Below, piece by piece: positions 50,785 to 59,876 of a DNA stretch of 64,000 nt (positions are counted from its first letter, which is position 1; each line of letters starts with the position of its first letter). Both the position numbers and the translations under genes were made by a program. The notes under the pieces were generated by a model that saw only the letters and a list, made by a program, of their open reading frames with translations, searched no databases and had not been told where the DNA came from. The stretch is taken from NCBI GenBank assembly GCA_020636135.1, contig JACJYK010000002.1, positions 186,001 through 250,000 on the forward strand, in the 5' to 3' direction. Source of the DNA: Lewinellaceae bacterium (GTDB taxonomy: Bacteria; Bacteroidota; Bacteroidia; Chitinophagales; Saprospiraceae).

Positions 50785-53700
50785 ATGAAGTCAATTTTTA
50801 CCCGTAATGTATTTCCCGCTATGATCTCGTTGCTGTTACTTTCCCAGGCTGTGATTGCCCAGGAAAACCGTTCTTACGATGGATGGTTGAATCACCCGGA
50901 TCATTTCTGGGGTGCCACGTTTACGCAAGTGGTGTATAAATCTCCTACCGCCTATGGTGATGGATTTTCTACGCCGGCTGGCGCCGACCGGCCTAACCCA
51001 CGCTTCATCAGCAATCAGATCTTTGCCCAGAATGGCATCATCGGTGACCCGCAGGGACGCAGTGCATTCGTTTGGGGCTGGGGCCAGTTCATCGATCATG
51101 ACATCACCCTAAGCCCGGACAGTGAAACCGAAGCTTATGTTGTCTCTATCCCTGCCGGAGACCCGTATTTTGACCCGCTGGGTACCGGTACCGCAACGAT
51201 ACCGATGCTTCGCTCGGAATACGACCACAACACGGGTACCGATCCTACCAACCCGCGCCGGCATATCAACGCGACTACAGCGTTCATCGATGGTTCCGGA
51301 GTTTATGGACCGGATGAGACCCGCGCTAAGTGGTTGCGGACCGGTACATCGGGCAAAATGAAAATGTCGGTAGGTGGCATGCTGCCTTACAATACGGTAG
51401 ATGGTGAAAAGGATAGTCCCATCGATCCGGAAGCACCTTCGATGGCGATGCCATTTTCTTACGTCAAAAAATATTACGTGGCCGGCGATGTACGTGCCAA
51501 CGAGAATCCTTTTTTGACGGCCATCCATACCCTCTTTGTCCGAGAGCACAACCGGCTGTGTGATAAACTGGTCAAAGAGCATCCGGATTGGACTGATGAA
51601 AAATTGTATCAGAAAGCCAGGAAGATGGTGGGCGGAATGATTGAAGCCATTGTCTACGAAGAGTGGTTGCCCATTATGGGTATTTCCATTCCTGCATACG
51701 CCGGCTATCAGTCATCAGCCAACCCGAGCATGATGAATGAATTCGTAACGGCCGCGTTTCGTTACGGACATACTACCATCAACGCAGTCCTCAACCGCCT
51801 GGATGATTTTGGCCATGCGATCCCGGAAGGCCCGATCGCATTGCGCAATGCATTCTTCAACCCCGATGCAATAGCTGCATCCATGGGAATCGAACCGTAT
51901 CTGGAAGGGGGTATTGGTATTGCCCAGCAACAGATGGACTGTAAAGTCATCGATGATCTGCGTAATTTTCTTTTTGGCCCTCCGGGCGCCGGTGGAATGG
52001 ACCTGGCCTCGCTGAATATCAACCGGGGGCGGGAGAGAGGCATCCTTCCTTACAACCAGATGCGCACCTATTTTGGCCTCCCCGCACTCACCTCTTTTAA
52101 CCAGATCACATCCAATAGCCTGGTTCAGGCAGCCCTGGCAGAAACCTATGATGACAACATCAATCTGATCGACCCCTGGGTAGGCATGCTGGCGGAAGAC
52201 CATATGACGGGAGCCATGTTCGGACCGACGGCCATGGCGGTAGTCCGGGAGCAGTTTCTGAATCTGCAGATTGGTGACCGGTTTTATTATGAAAATGATG
52301 CCAATCTGACGGCTGCAGAAAAGGCTGAGATAAAAGCGACACGCCTCGCGGATGTAGTTCGGCGTAATACATCGCTGGGCTTTTTCCCGGACGAGGCTTT
52401 TCAAACCCACATTTTTGAAGAATCACTCTATCGCACCATCGACGGGACCCAGAATAATCCGTACAATCCTTCCTGGGGCGCGACCAATACCGAAGTTTCG
52501 GTGGCTTCAGGCCTGCATTTCACCGATGGTATTCAACTGCCTTCTGGTGAAGACCGTCCCAATCCGCGGCTCATCAGCAATGAAATATTTTCACAGGAAG
52601 GCCACATCAATGATCAGCTGGAACTGTCTGCCTATGCCTGGGGATTCGGACAATTTATTGACCACGATATAACTTTAAGTCCGGATCAGGAATCGGAACG
52701 CATGGATATTTCCATACCGGCTTACGATGCCTATTTTGATCCCCAAGGGACAGGTACCCAGACCATGCCGATGTTGCGATCTGCATTCATGGCAGGGACA
52801 GGTACCAGCAGAGCCAACCCCCGTATGTATTTTAACGGAATCACAGCATTTATTGATGGTTCTGCTGTCTATGGATCCGATGCCAAACGGGCTGCCTGGT
52901 TGAGATCCTTTACCGGGGGCAAGCTGAAAGTGAGTACCGGTGACATGTTGCCCTACAATACCATCACCGGGGAAGCGGGCGATGCCATCGCTCCGGATGC
53001 TCCATCGATGGCCATGCCATTCCCGAATGTTGATCATTATTACATAGCCGGTGATGTCCGTGCCAATGAAAATGGATTCCTTACGTCTATCCATACCCTC
53101 TTTGTCCGTGAACACAACCGCCAGTGCGACCAGCTGCAGAAAGAACATCCCGAATGGACCGATGAACAGTTGTACCAGCATGCCCGCAAGATCGTAGGAG
53201 GGTTGATCGAGGCCATTGTTTACGAAGAATGGCTGCCTACTCTGGGAATCGATCTCCCTGTTTACCAGGGATTTCAGGCTTCGGTTAATCCGGCGATCAT
53301 GAATGTATTCTCGACGGCGGCTTACCGTTACGGCCACTCTACCATCGGTCCGGAATTTGTGATGATGGACAATTCCGGCAATTACACGGAGCCTTCCGGA
53401 TTGCAGTTGCGGAGCATGTTTTTCAACCCCGGGATCATGGGCGAAATGGGTGATGTAGCGCCATTGCTGGCCGGTATGACCACGGTTCACGCGCAGGATT
53501 TTGACTGCCATGTAATCGATGATCTGCGCAATTTCCTCTTTGGTGCTCCCGGAGCCGGAGGCCTGGACCTGGTGTCCCTGAACCTTAACCGGGGCCGTGA
53601 TCGAGGTCTGGCTGATTTCAATGCTATCCGCCAGGAATTTGGATTGTCCAAACTATCCTCCTTCAGCCAGTTGTCTTCGGATCCGGTGTTGAATCAGCAT

Positions 53701-54264
53701 TTTGCCTTCGTCTATCAGGACATCAACAAAATTGACCCCTGGGCCGGCATGCTGGCTGAAGATCACATGCCCGGTGCCTTATTTGGGCCTACCGCGATGA
53801 ATATCATCAAACGACAGTTTACCGATATCCGTGATGGTGACCGCTTCTATTTTGAGGTGGACCCGGTACTGTCCGCCCGGGAAAAAGCAGACATCAAAGC
53901 AACCCGCATGGCCGATATCATTCGCAGGAATACCGGAATAACCTTTATCTCGGATCATGTTTTCAAAGTGGAAGAAGCCTCCACCTCAGTGGCGACCACA
54001 CTGACTAGTCTGAACGTAAGCATTTATCCCAACCCGGCTTCCGAGGAATTGCACATCAACTTACCGGCAGAAACACCGATCCACGATGGAGCTATGCTGC
54101 AGATTGCTGACCAGACGGGCATCATCCATGCCCTCGTACCGGTGGGCTACCATCCCGATGGAACGGTGCGTCTAGACATCAGCCGGCTCCCGTCGCAGCG
54201 GGTATATGTTTTGACGCTGATCAACGACCAGGAAATTGGTAGTGCTTTGTTTGTAAAGCGCTAG
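50785..54264 (+). CDS. Secreted double-domain animal-type haem peroxidase with T9SS tail
   Basis: A 1159-residue exported protein (signal NVFPAMISLLLLSQAVIAQ). Two complete animal-haem-peroxidase domains are offset by 522 residues. In each, Gln/Asp/distal His sit in QFIDHD (101/104/105 and 623/626/627), Arg-xx-Glu in RANE (237-240 and 759-762), the proximal His in FRYGHT/YRYGHS (329 and 851) and the NRGRxRG motif follows. By comparison with myeloperoxidase both acids for ester-linked haem are kept, but the Met that gives a sulfonium link is Asn/Gly. The last 90 residues are a T9SS type A tail (SIYPNPASEELHINLP). It probably makes hypohalous acids outside the cell. Confidence 0.92.
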   Translation: MKSIFTRNVFPAMISLLLLSQAVIAQENRSYDGWLNHPDHFWGATFTQVVYKSPTAYGDGFSTPAGADRPNPRFISNQIFAQNGIIGDPQGRSAFVWGWGQFIDHDITLSPDSETEAYVVSIPAGDPYFDPLGTGTATIPMLRSEYDHNTGTDPTNPRRHINATTAFIDGSGVYGPDETRAKWLRTGTSGKMKMSVGGMLPYNTVDGEKDSPIDPEAPSMAMPFSYVKKYYVAGDVRANENPFLTAIHTLFVREHNRLCDKLVKEHPDWTDEKLYQKARKMVGGMIEAIVYEEWLPIMGISIPAYAGYQSSANPSMMNEFVTAAFRYGHTTINAVLNRLDDFGHAIPEGPIALRNAFFNPDAIAASMGIEPYLEGGIGIAQQQMDCKVIDDLRNFLFGPPGAGGMDLASLNINRGRERGILPYNQMRTYFGLPALTSFNQITSNSLVQAALAETYDDNINLIDPWVGMLAEDHMTGAMFGPTAMAVVREQFLNLQIGDRFYYENDANLTAAEKAEIKATRLADVVRRNTSLGFFPDEAFQTHIFEESLYRTIDGTQNNPYNPSWGATNTEVSVASGLHFTDGIQLPSGEDRPNPRLISNEIFSQEGHINDQLELSAYAWGFGQFIDHDITLSPDQESERMDISIPAYDAYFDPQGTGTQTMPMLRSAFMAGTGTSRANPRMYFNGITAFIDGSAVYGSDAKRAAWLRSFTGGKLKVSTGDMLPYNTITGEAGDAIAPDAPSMAMPFPNVDHYYIAGDVRANENGFLTSIHTLFVREHNRQCDQLQKEHPEWTDEQLYQHARKIVGGLIEAIVYEEWLPTLGIDLPVYQGFQASVNPAIMNVFSTAAYRYGHSTIGPEFVMMDNSGNYTEPSGLQLRSMFFNPGIMGEMGDVAPLLAGMTTVHAQDFDCHVIDDLRNFLFGAPGAGGLDLVSLNLNRGRDRGLADFNAIRQEFGLSKLSSFSQLSSDPVLNQHFAFVYQDINKIDPWAGMLAEDHMPGALFGPTAMNIIKRQFTDIRDGDRFYFEVDPVLSAREKADIKATRMADIIRRNTGITFISDHVFKVEEASTSVATTLTSLNVSIYPNPASEELHINLPAETPIHDGAMLQIADQTGIIHALVPVGYHPDGTVRLDISRLPSQRVYVLTLINDQEIGSALFVKR

Positions 54265-54294
54265 GATTATATTGAGTCCAGATTTTACCTGTTG

Positions 54295-54333
54295 GCACCC
54301 CCTTCTCGCACGTTCAGGGGGTGCTTTTCTTTT
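54295..54333 (+). terminator. Terminator of the peroxidase gene
   Basis: GCACCCCC pairs with GGGGGTGC in a perfect 8-bp stem, followed by TTTTCTTTT. Confidence 0.85.
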
Positions 54334-54479
54334 AACGATCAGCCAATCCTTACCCCCTGAAATCCGCTTTTTAAGTGGATTACATAGGCAGTTCCAAAGA
54401 CATGTTTCATCAACTAAAATGTCGTATGCTGCTGGATAATTCACGTTAAGCAAGTTGAATAAGGCAATGAAAAACGAAT

Positions 54480-54487
54480 TATCTTTG
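54480..54487 (+). promoter_or_regulatory. -7 promoter element of the USP operon
   Basis: TATCTTTG is an exact TAnnTTTG element, with TTG 22 bp upstream as a likely -33. It precedes the universal stress protein gene by 23 bp. Confidence 0.6.
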
Positions 54488-54510
54488 CACACGAATCATG
54501 AAATCTGTGT

Positions 54511-55326
54511 ATGATCAAATATTTGGTCCCGACCGATTATTCAGCCAACTCGCTGGACGCGCTCCAATACGCCATTCAATTGGCTAATAAACAACCATCC
54601 ATCATTTATCTCTACCATTTCTACCAGATCAAAGAAAAAGCTGGTATGATTATGTCGTTTACCGAACGGCTGCAGGAGGAGAATGAAATGCAGCTGGAGG
54701 ATCTGGTGGCCACGGTCGCACACCTGACAGAAGAGAATACCCGCATCGAGATTAAGGCTAAATCGGGAGATGCAGCAACTCTGATCAACTGGAATGCAGA
54801 ATTACACGGGGTGGATTATATTGTCATGGGTGCCCAGGGCGAGACCATGGATGCCCAGGTGAGTTTTGGCAGCACCCTGGGAGGGGTGATCAAAACCACG
54901 ACAACCCCCATTCTGATCATTCCGCCTAATTACATCGGAGGTATACCAAAGCGTATTTTATTTGCTTTCCGCAAGCTGACTACACACGCACACGAGGTGA
55001 TCCGGCCATTCCGCTGGATGCTCTCCCTCTGCAAAGCCAAATTATCAGTACTCCACGTTGTCGTAAGCGAGGAAGATACCATGGATGTTGAGCTCGGCGA
55101 TCTGTTTACCCATCAGGCATTTCATGAAGTGGAGATCCAGTCTGCCTCCTTGCCGGCCGGAGTGGCCACGTATCTGGAGAATAATCCAATGGATTGGGTA
55201 TGTATGATCAAACGCAACCGGGGTATCTTTGAGCGGCTATTCACCACCAATCGTTTTTATAAAGAAGATTTTTCAATTCCAATTCCGGTTTTACTGGTAC
55301 CGGAATGGACGACAACCGCAGAATAA
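54511..55326 (+). CDS. Tandem universal stress protein (UspA-type)
   Basis: A 271-residue cytoplasmic protein with two USP folds. The first is clear: YLVPTDYSANSLDALQYAIQ at the start and the ATP-motif-like MGAQGETMDAQVSFGSTLGG. The second (KRILFAFRKLTTHAHEVIRP onward) is diverged and lacks the glycine-rich motif. It leads an operon with ypdA (next codon) and a HAD gene. USPs help survival under stress or stasis, and redox linkage is suggested by the neighbour. Confidence 0.85.
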   Translation: MIKYLVPTDYSANSLDALQYAIQLANKQPSIIYLYHFYQIKEKAGMIMSFTERLQEENEMQLEDLVATVAHLTEENTRIEIKAKSGDAATLINWNAELHGVDYIVMGAQGETMDAQVSFGSTLGGVIKTTTTPILIIPPNYIGGIPKRILFAFRKLTTHAHEVIRPFRWMLSLCKAKLSVLHVVVSEEDTMDVELGDLFTHQAFHEVEIQSASLPAGVATYLENNPMDWVCMIKRNRGIFERLFTTNRFYKEDFSIPIPVLLVPEWTTTAE

Positions 55327-56322
55327 ATGGAAATACCTGGACCGACCTATGACGTCGTGATCATTGGGGGCGGGCCCATCGGGCTGGCATGTGCCATCGA
55401 AGCCAGGCGCAGAAATTTATCCCACATCATCCTGGAGAAAGGTGTTCTGGTCAATTCGATCTACCACTTCCCGGTTAATATGACCTTCTTCTCAACCTCC
55501 AATTTGCTGGAGATTGGGGATGTTCCCTTTATTGCACATGCCGATAAACCCACCCGCCGGGAAGCCCTTGAATACTATCGCCGGGTCGTAGAAGCCTGGC
55601 AACTAAATCTGCACGTTTATGAAGCGGTGACCGGCATGTATCGTCTGGATGAAGCGCATTATGCCATCGTGACTGGTAAATCCACTTACCGGGGGCATGC
55701 AGTGATCGTTGCTACGGGCTTCTACGACTGTGCCAATCTGATGGAAATTCCTGGTGAGTCACTGCCCAAAGTGAAACATTATTACGACGATCCACATCCT
55801 TACATTGGTCAAAAAGTGGTGGTCGTTGGCGCGGCCAATTCGGCCTGTGATGTGGCGCTGGAGACGTATTATAAAGGCGCGGAGGTGACCATGGTCATCC
55901 GGGAAGAGCAGATCCGTCCAAACGTCAAATACTGGATCCGGCCCAACATCGAAAACCGCATCAAGGAGGGATCGATCAAAGCATATTTCAACGCCACTTT
56001 GTTGGAAATCCGGGAAAAAGATGTCGATGTAATGACCCCGGATGGGAAGATCACGCTGGAGAATGACTGGGTGCTCGCCATGACCGGCTACCATCCGAAT
56101 TATGAATTCCTGGAGCGAATCGGGATCCGTCTCAACCGGGATGAATTTCAGACGCCCACTTGCAATCCTGAAAGTCTGGAGACCAATCTCCCACGGGTTT
56201 ATGTCGCTGGTGTTATATGTGCCGGACTACAGACCAACCGGCTCTTTATCGAAAACAGCCGGGTACACGCTGAGATGATCCTGAACGATATCCTGCGCAA
56301 GTTAAAACCCGGGGAAGCATGA
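55327..56322 (+). CDS. ypdA: YpdA-type FAD-dependent bacillithiol-disulfide reductase
   Basis: A 331-residue flavoprotein. FAD-binding DVVIIGGGPIGLACAIEA opens it and NADPH-binding VVVVGAANSACDVALETY follows. The rest (NSIYHFPVNMTFFSTSNLLE, ADKPTRREALEYYR) is the YpdA signature. There is no redox CxxC. It should reduce bacillithiol disulfide in the cytoplasm, implying this organism makes bacillithiol. It abuts the USP stop directly and overlaps the HAD start by 4 bp. Confidence 0.9.
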   Translation: MEIPGPTYDVVIIGGGPIGLACAIEARRRNLSHIILEKGVLVNSIYHFPVNMTFFSTSNLLEIGDVPFIAHADKPTRREALEYYRRVVEAWQLNLHVYEAVTGMYRLDEAHYAIVTGKSTYRGHAVIVATGFYDCANLMEIPGESLPKVKHYYDDPHPYIGQKVVVVGAANSACDVALETYYKGAEVTMVIREEQIRPNVKYWIRPNIENRIKEGSIKAYFNATLLEIREKDVDVMTPDGKITLENDWVLAMTGYHPNYEFLERIGIRLNRDEFQTPTCNPESLETNLPRVYVAGVICAGLQTNRLFIENSRVHAEMILNDILRKLKPGEA

Positions 56323-56957
56323 AGCATGCCTACCACCTCATCATCTTCGACTGTGACGGCGTGCTGGTAGACAGTGAGCCCATCGCCAACCGCATCTTTG
56401 CGGAAGAGGTGCGCAGCCTGGGATATCCACTAAGTGACGAAGAAGCGCGACGCGAATTTCCCGGCACCTCGCTGGCCTATTGCATCAATTATACCGAGCG
56501 TAAATTTGGCATCAAACTGCCGGAAGACCTGGGCCTCATTTACCGTCAAAAATCATTTGAGGCTTTTACCCGGGAGTTGGAGGCAGTGCCTGGTATTCCG
56601 GAGCTGATCCATGCTCTGACCATACCCTACTGCGTGGCGTCGAATGGACCCATGCATAAGATGGAGCATAACCTGCGTATTGTAAGCTTGTACGATCGCT
56701 TTGCCGGCAAGCTTTTCAGCGCCTATGAGATTGACCAGTTTAAGCCGGAGCCCGGATTGTTCTTGTATGCGGCCGCACAGATGGGTGCCGAACCGTCTCG
56801 TTGCCTGGTAATCGAAGACAGCATCCATGGCATACAGGCAGCCCTCTCCGCAGGCATGGATATTTGGGCTTACAGCCATGATCACAATGAACAGGAGTTT
56901 CAGGAGGCTGGCGCCAGGACCTTTCGAAGTATTAAGGCGATGCAGGATGCACTGTAG
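56319..56957 (+). CDS. HAD-superfamily hydrolase (beta-phosphoglucomutase-like)
   Basis: A 212-residue HAD phosphatase. Motif I is FDCDGVLVDSEPI, motif II Ser is in YCVASNGPMHKMEH, motif III/IV is KPEPGLFLYAAAQMGAEPSR followed by CLVIEDSIHGIQAALSAGMD. The helical cap after motif I gives specificity. Substrate unknown; sugar phosphate likely. Last gene of the USP-ypdA operon. Confidence 0.88.
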   Translation: MKHAYHLIIFDCDGVLVDSEPIANRIFAEEVRSLGYPLSDEEARREFPGTSLAYCINYTERKFGIKLPEDLGLIYRQKSFEAFTRELEAVPGIPELIHALTIPYCVASNGPMHKMEHNLRIVSLYDRFAGKLFSAYEIDQFKPEPGLFLYAAAQMGAEPSRCLVIEDSIHGIQAALSAGMDIWAYSHDHNEQEFQEAGARTFRSIKAMQDAL

Positions 56958-57029
56958 CCGGAGTGATATTCTTTGACTTTGTAAGGAATGGCACGGATTA
57001 AATAACATGCCCGGAAACATCCCACGAGG

Positions 57030-58841
57030 CTACCTCGCACCCAAAAAATCTTCCCAGAATTTTTCACTTAAAGCCTGGGAGTGTTTGCGTTTGGGTCCGC
57101 CCCATCCATGCCGCTCGCCGGGGTAAAACATCATCTCGAAGGGTTTATCCAGGTCTTCCAGTTTGTCAATCAGCTGCAGGGAGTTTTGTACGTGGACATT
57201 ATCATCGACCGTGCCATGGATGATCAACAATTTTCCTTTCAATTGGTCCGCGTACGTCATCACCGAGCCGGCGTTGTAGCCATCCGGATTTTCCTGCGGG
57301 GTATCCATGTAGCGCTCGGTGTAGATGTTGTCGTAAAGGCGCCAATCAGTCACCGGAAAACTTGCAATGCCATGCGTGATGTATCCGGCTCCTGCGGTAA
57401 GGGCCAGTGCGGTATAATATCCGCCGTAACTGCCACCCTGGATGCCAACCCGCTCCGGATCGACGTAAGTCTCCTTTTCCAACGCCTTGACGACAGCAAT
57501 TAAATCGCTGATCTCCCATTTGCCGAGCTGACGATGCATCTGATCCAGTCCCAGGCGTCCGAAGAGGCCACTGCCCCGGTGGTCAAAGGTAACTTTAATC
57601 AATCCTTGGGCGAGCTGGTCGTCATTGGTGAAATCCTGGTAAAAATTACGCACCGACTGACTGCGTGGGCCGCCGTAGACATTAAAGAGTATGGGGTATT
57701 TTTTATTGGGATCAAAATCTGAAGGAAAGACCAGTCTTACCGGCAGATCAAAACCGTCAACCAGGACGGTCCGCAATTCTACCCGGATACCGGCCTGGGC
57801 ATTGGCATCGGGGGTGGCTTCCGGCGCCTCATCCAGCGGTTTCCCATTCAGATCGTACGTCCTGGTAACCCAGGGATGATAAAAATCGGAATAGCGATCG
57901 GAGAAATTACCCTCCTCGGCATTGAATCGTACAAAGTGTGTACCCTCTCCGGTGACGAGAGGTTCGATACCCGGATGTTTGAGATTGCTGCGTCCATAGT
58001 AGCGGTTGATCCCTTCCGAGTATCCGAAGTAAACATTTCCCTGATCATCCACATAGTCTGCATTGGAGGTGGCCCGTTCTCCCGGGGTCAGATTGACCAC
58101 TGAACCATCGGGTTTGTGCCAGTAAATGTTGTTCCAGCCGGACCTTTCGCTATTCAACAAGAATCCTTGATTATCAGACAGGAAGTACATGTTTTCATAA
58201 AACTCAACCCAGGCGGGACTGGTCTCTTCCCAGATCATTTGCTTGTGTCCGGAAGCAGGATCGGCTTTATAGATACGCAGGGTATCCTGCCCGCGGTTTA
58301 ATTCCTGAAAATACAAACCGGTGCTCTCCGGATCCCAGAAGCACCAGGCGGTGTATTGATCTTTCTGGTGGTCTTCATCGACCCACGTGACCTGCTGGGT
58401 TGCCACGTCAACGATTCCCAGCTGGACCTCCGGGTTAGGATCGCCGGCTTTGGGATATCGCGTGTATTCGTTGTAACCATGCTGACCTTCCGAATGGAAG
58501 ATGATGAATTCCGGCACCGGGTTATCATCAAAACGCAGAAACGCGATCCGTTTGCTGTCCGGAGACCAATAGAATGCCCGGTACCGTGAGCCCCGGCCCA
58601 GGATTTCTTCGTAATAAACCCAGGAAGCATAACCATTGTAGACGAGAGGATCGGTATCATGGGTCAGTTGGGTGACTGTACTGCTGGACTTTTCCTGGAT
58701 ATAGAGGTTGCCTTCCTGGGTGTACGCGGTGTACATCCCATCAGGTGAATCTGTTGCATTTTCTATCGTTTGAGCTGGCAGGACAATAGCCAGAAAACCA
58801 AACAGCATGATGGAACAGATGGTGTTGAAATGCCGGATCAT
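57030..58841 (-). CDS. DPP IV-like S9 serine peptidase, short form
   Basis: A 603-residue exported peptidase (signal CSIMLFGFLAIVLPAQ). A beta-propeller domain (about 25-370) holds the EE substrate motif in SWVYYEEILGR. The alpha/beta-hydrolase domain has Ser471 in QGGSYGGYY, Asp546/547 in HGTVDDNVH and His578 in GERHGWGG. It should release X-Pro or X-Ala dipeptides in the periplasm. At 603 residues it is about 100 shorter than typical bacterial DPP IV, mostly at the N-terminal part of the propeller. Monocistronic. Confidence 0.9.
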   Translation of the reverse strand: MIRHFNTICSIMLFGFLAIVLPAQTIENATDSPDGMYTAYTQEGNLYIQEKSSSTVTQLTHDTDPLVYNGYASWVYYEEILGRGSRYRAFYWSPDSKRIAFLRFDDNPVPEFIIFHSEGQHGYNEYTRYPKAGDPNPEVQLGIVDVATQQVTWVDEDHQKDQYTAWCFWDPESTGLYFQELNRGQDTLRIYKADPASGHKQMIWEETSPAWVEFYENMYFLSDNQGFLLNSERSGWNNIYWHKPDGSVVNLTPGERATSNADYVDDQGNVYFGYSEGINRYYGRSNLKHPGIEPLVTGEGTHFVRFNAEEGNFSDRYSDFYHPWVTRTYDLNGKPLDEAPEATPDANAQAGIRVELRTVLVDGFDLPVRLVFPSDFDPNKKYPILFNVYGGPRSQSVRNFYQDFTNDDQLAQGLIKVTFDHRGSGLFGRLGLDQMHRQLGKWEISDLIAVVKALEKETYVDPERVGIQGGSYGGYYTALALTAGAGYITHGIASFPVTDWRLYDNIYTERYMDTPQENPDGYNAGSVMTYADQLKGKLLIIHGTVDDNVHVQNSLQLIDKLEDLDKPFEMMFYPGERHGWGGPKRKHSQALSEKFWEDFLGAR

Positions 58842-58917
58842 GGATTAGATTAAAATGAGTAAATGAATCGGAAATTACTGGAAATGTCTTAAAAATGAAA
58901 TTATACCGATATAGGTG

Positions 58918-59709
58918 CTATTCAAAATTCTGTTTCAAAATATTTGCCATCCGAAGGGCTAAAAAGGCATTGGTTGCCAGTACCTCCTTACCGGAGAGAA
59001 ACTCCCGGGTGTCATGAAAGTCCTGTACGGTGCCTCCGGCTTCACGGACCAGCACGATACCTGCGGCTACATCCCACGGATTAAGGCTGAACTCGAAAAA
59101 GGCGTCAAAGCGGCCAGCGGCGACATAAGCCAGGTCCAGGGCGGCTGAACCTATCCGGCGGAGTCCCCGGGTGTTTTTCATGAAGTAAGCCATGGTCTCC
59201 AGGTAGGTCTCCAGCTGGGTGAATTCGTGATAAGGAAAGCCAGTGGCGACCAGCGCATCGGCCAGTTTGTTTGTTTTGCTTACAGAGATAGGCTTTCCGT
59301 TGAGGTAAGCGCCCCCACCGGACCAGGCGGTAAATAATTCACGGCGGCTGATCTCCAGGACCACACCCATGACGTAATCGTTCTCGTGCTGCAATCCCAC
59401 ACTGATGCTGTAAAAGGGAATGCCGTGGATGAAATTCGTCGTTCCGTCCAGCGGGTCGATGATCCAGGTCCATTCCCGGGATTCCCGTGCGGTGATTTCT
59501 TCTTCGGTATAAAAACCTGCTTCGGGGAGTACCTGGCTGAGCCGTTCGATCAACTGAGTCTCTGCCTGCTTATCGACGTAGGTGACCAGGCTGTTCATCG
59601 ATTTGGTCTCTACATCTTTGGCGGTGAATTGCGATGCTTCCGTCCGGATGAATACACCTGTATCTTCCACGATGGCGGCTACCCGGCTGGTAATCTGTTG
59701 TAAGTCCAT
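58918..59709 (-). CDS. Inositol monophosphatase family protein
   Basis: A 263-residue magnesium-dependent phosphatase. The signature WIIDPLDGTTNFIHGIPFYS, preceded by the Glu-rich YTEEEIT, supplies metal ligands. The second motif NPWDVAAGIVLVREAGG gives the last Asp. Substrates of relatives are inositol or other sugar phosphates. It stands alone, with a 7-bp microsatellite upstream. Confidence 0.92.
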   Translation of the reverse strand: MDLQQITSRVAAIVEDTGVFIRTEASQFTAKDVETKSMNSLVTYVDKQAETQLIERLSQVLPEAGFYTEEEITARESREWTWIIDPLDGTTNFIHGIPFYSISVGLQHENDYVMGVVLEISRRELFTAWSGGGAYLNGKPISVSKTNKLADALVATGFPYHEFTQLETYLETMAYFMKNTRGLRRIGSAALDLAYVAAGRFDAFFEFSLNPWDVAAGIVLVREAGGTVQDFHDTREFLSGKEVLATNAFLALRMANILKQNFE

Positions 59710-59770
59710 ACCGGAAAAATAAGGCTATTGGGCTGAATATGGTAGCGAGGAAGTAAATATTGGGTGTTAG

Positions 59771-59836
59771 GTATGGGGTATGGGGTATGAGGTATGAGGT
59801 ATGGGGTATCAGGTATGGGGTATGGGGTATGAGGTA
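59771..59836. repeat. 7-bp tandem repeat GTATGGG/GTATGAG
   Basis: Nine heptamers in a row (GTATGGG, GTATGAG, GTATCAG variants) followed by GTA. It lies between the nifU-like and inositol phosphatase genes and has no coding content. Confidence 0.85.
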
Positions 59837-59876
59837 AACGACAGAACTGATACACGAAAGACCAGGGCTGTGTTCA

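Noticed and set aside
52675..53511. 278-codon frame antisense to the peroxidase gene
   Set aside because: Same reason: fully inside a well-supported gene, with low-complexity His/Arg/Gly-rich content and no recognisable domain.
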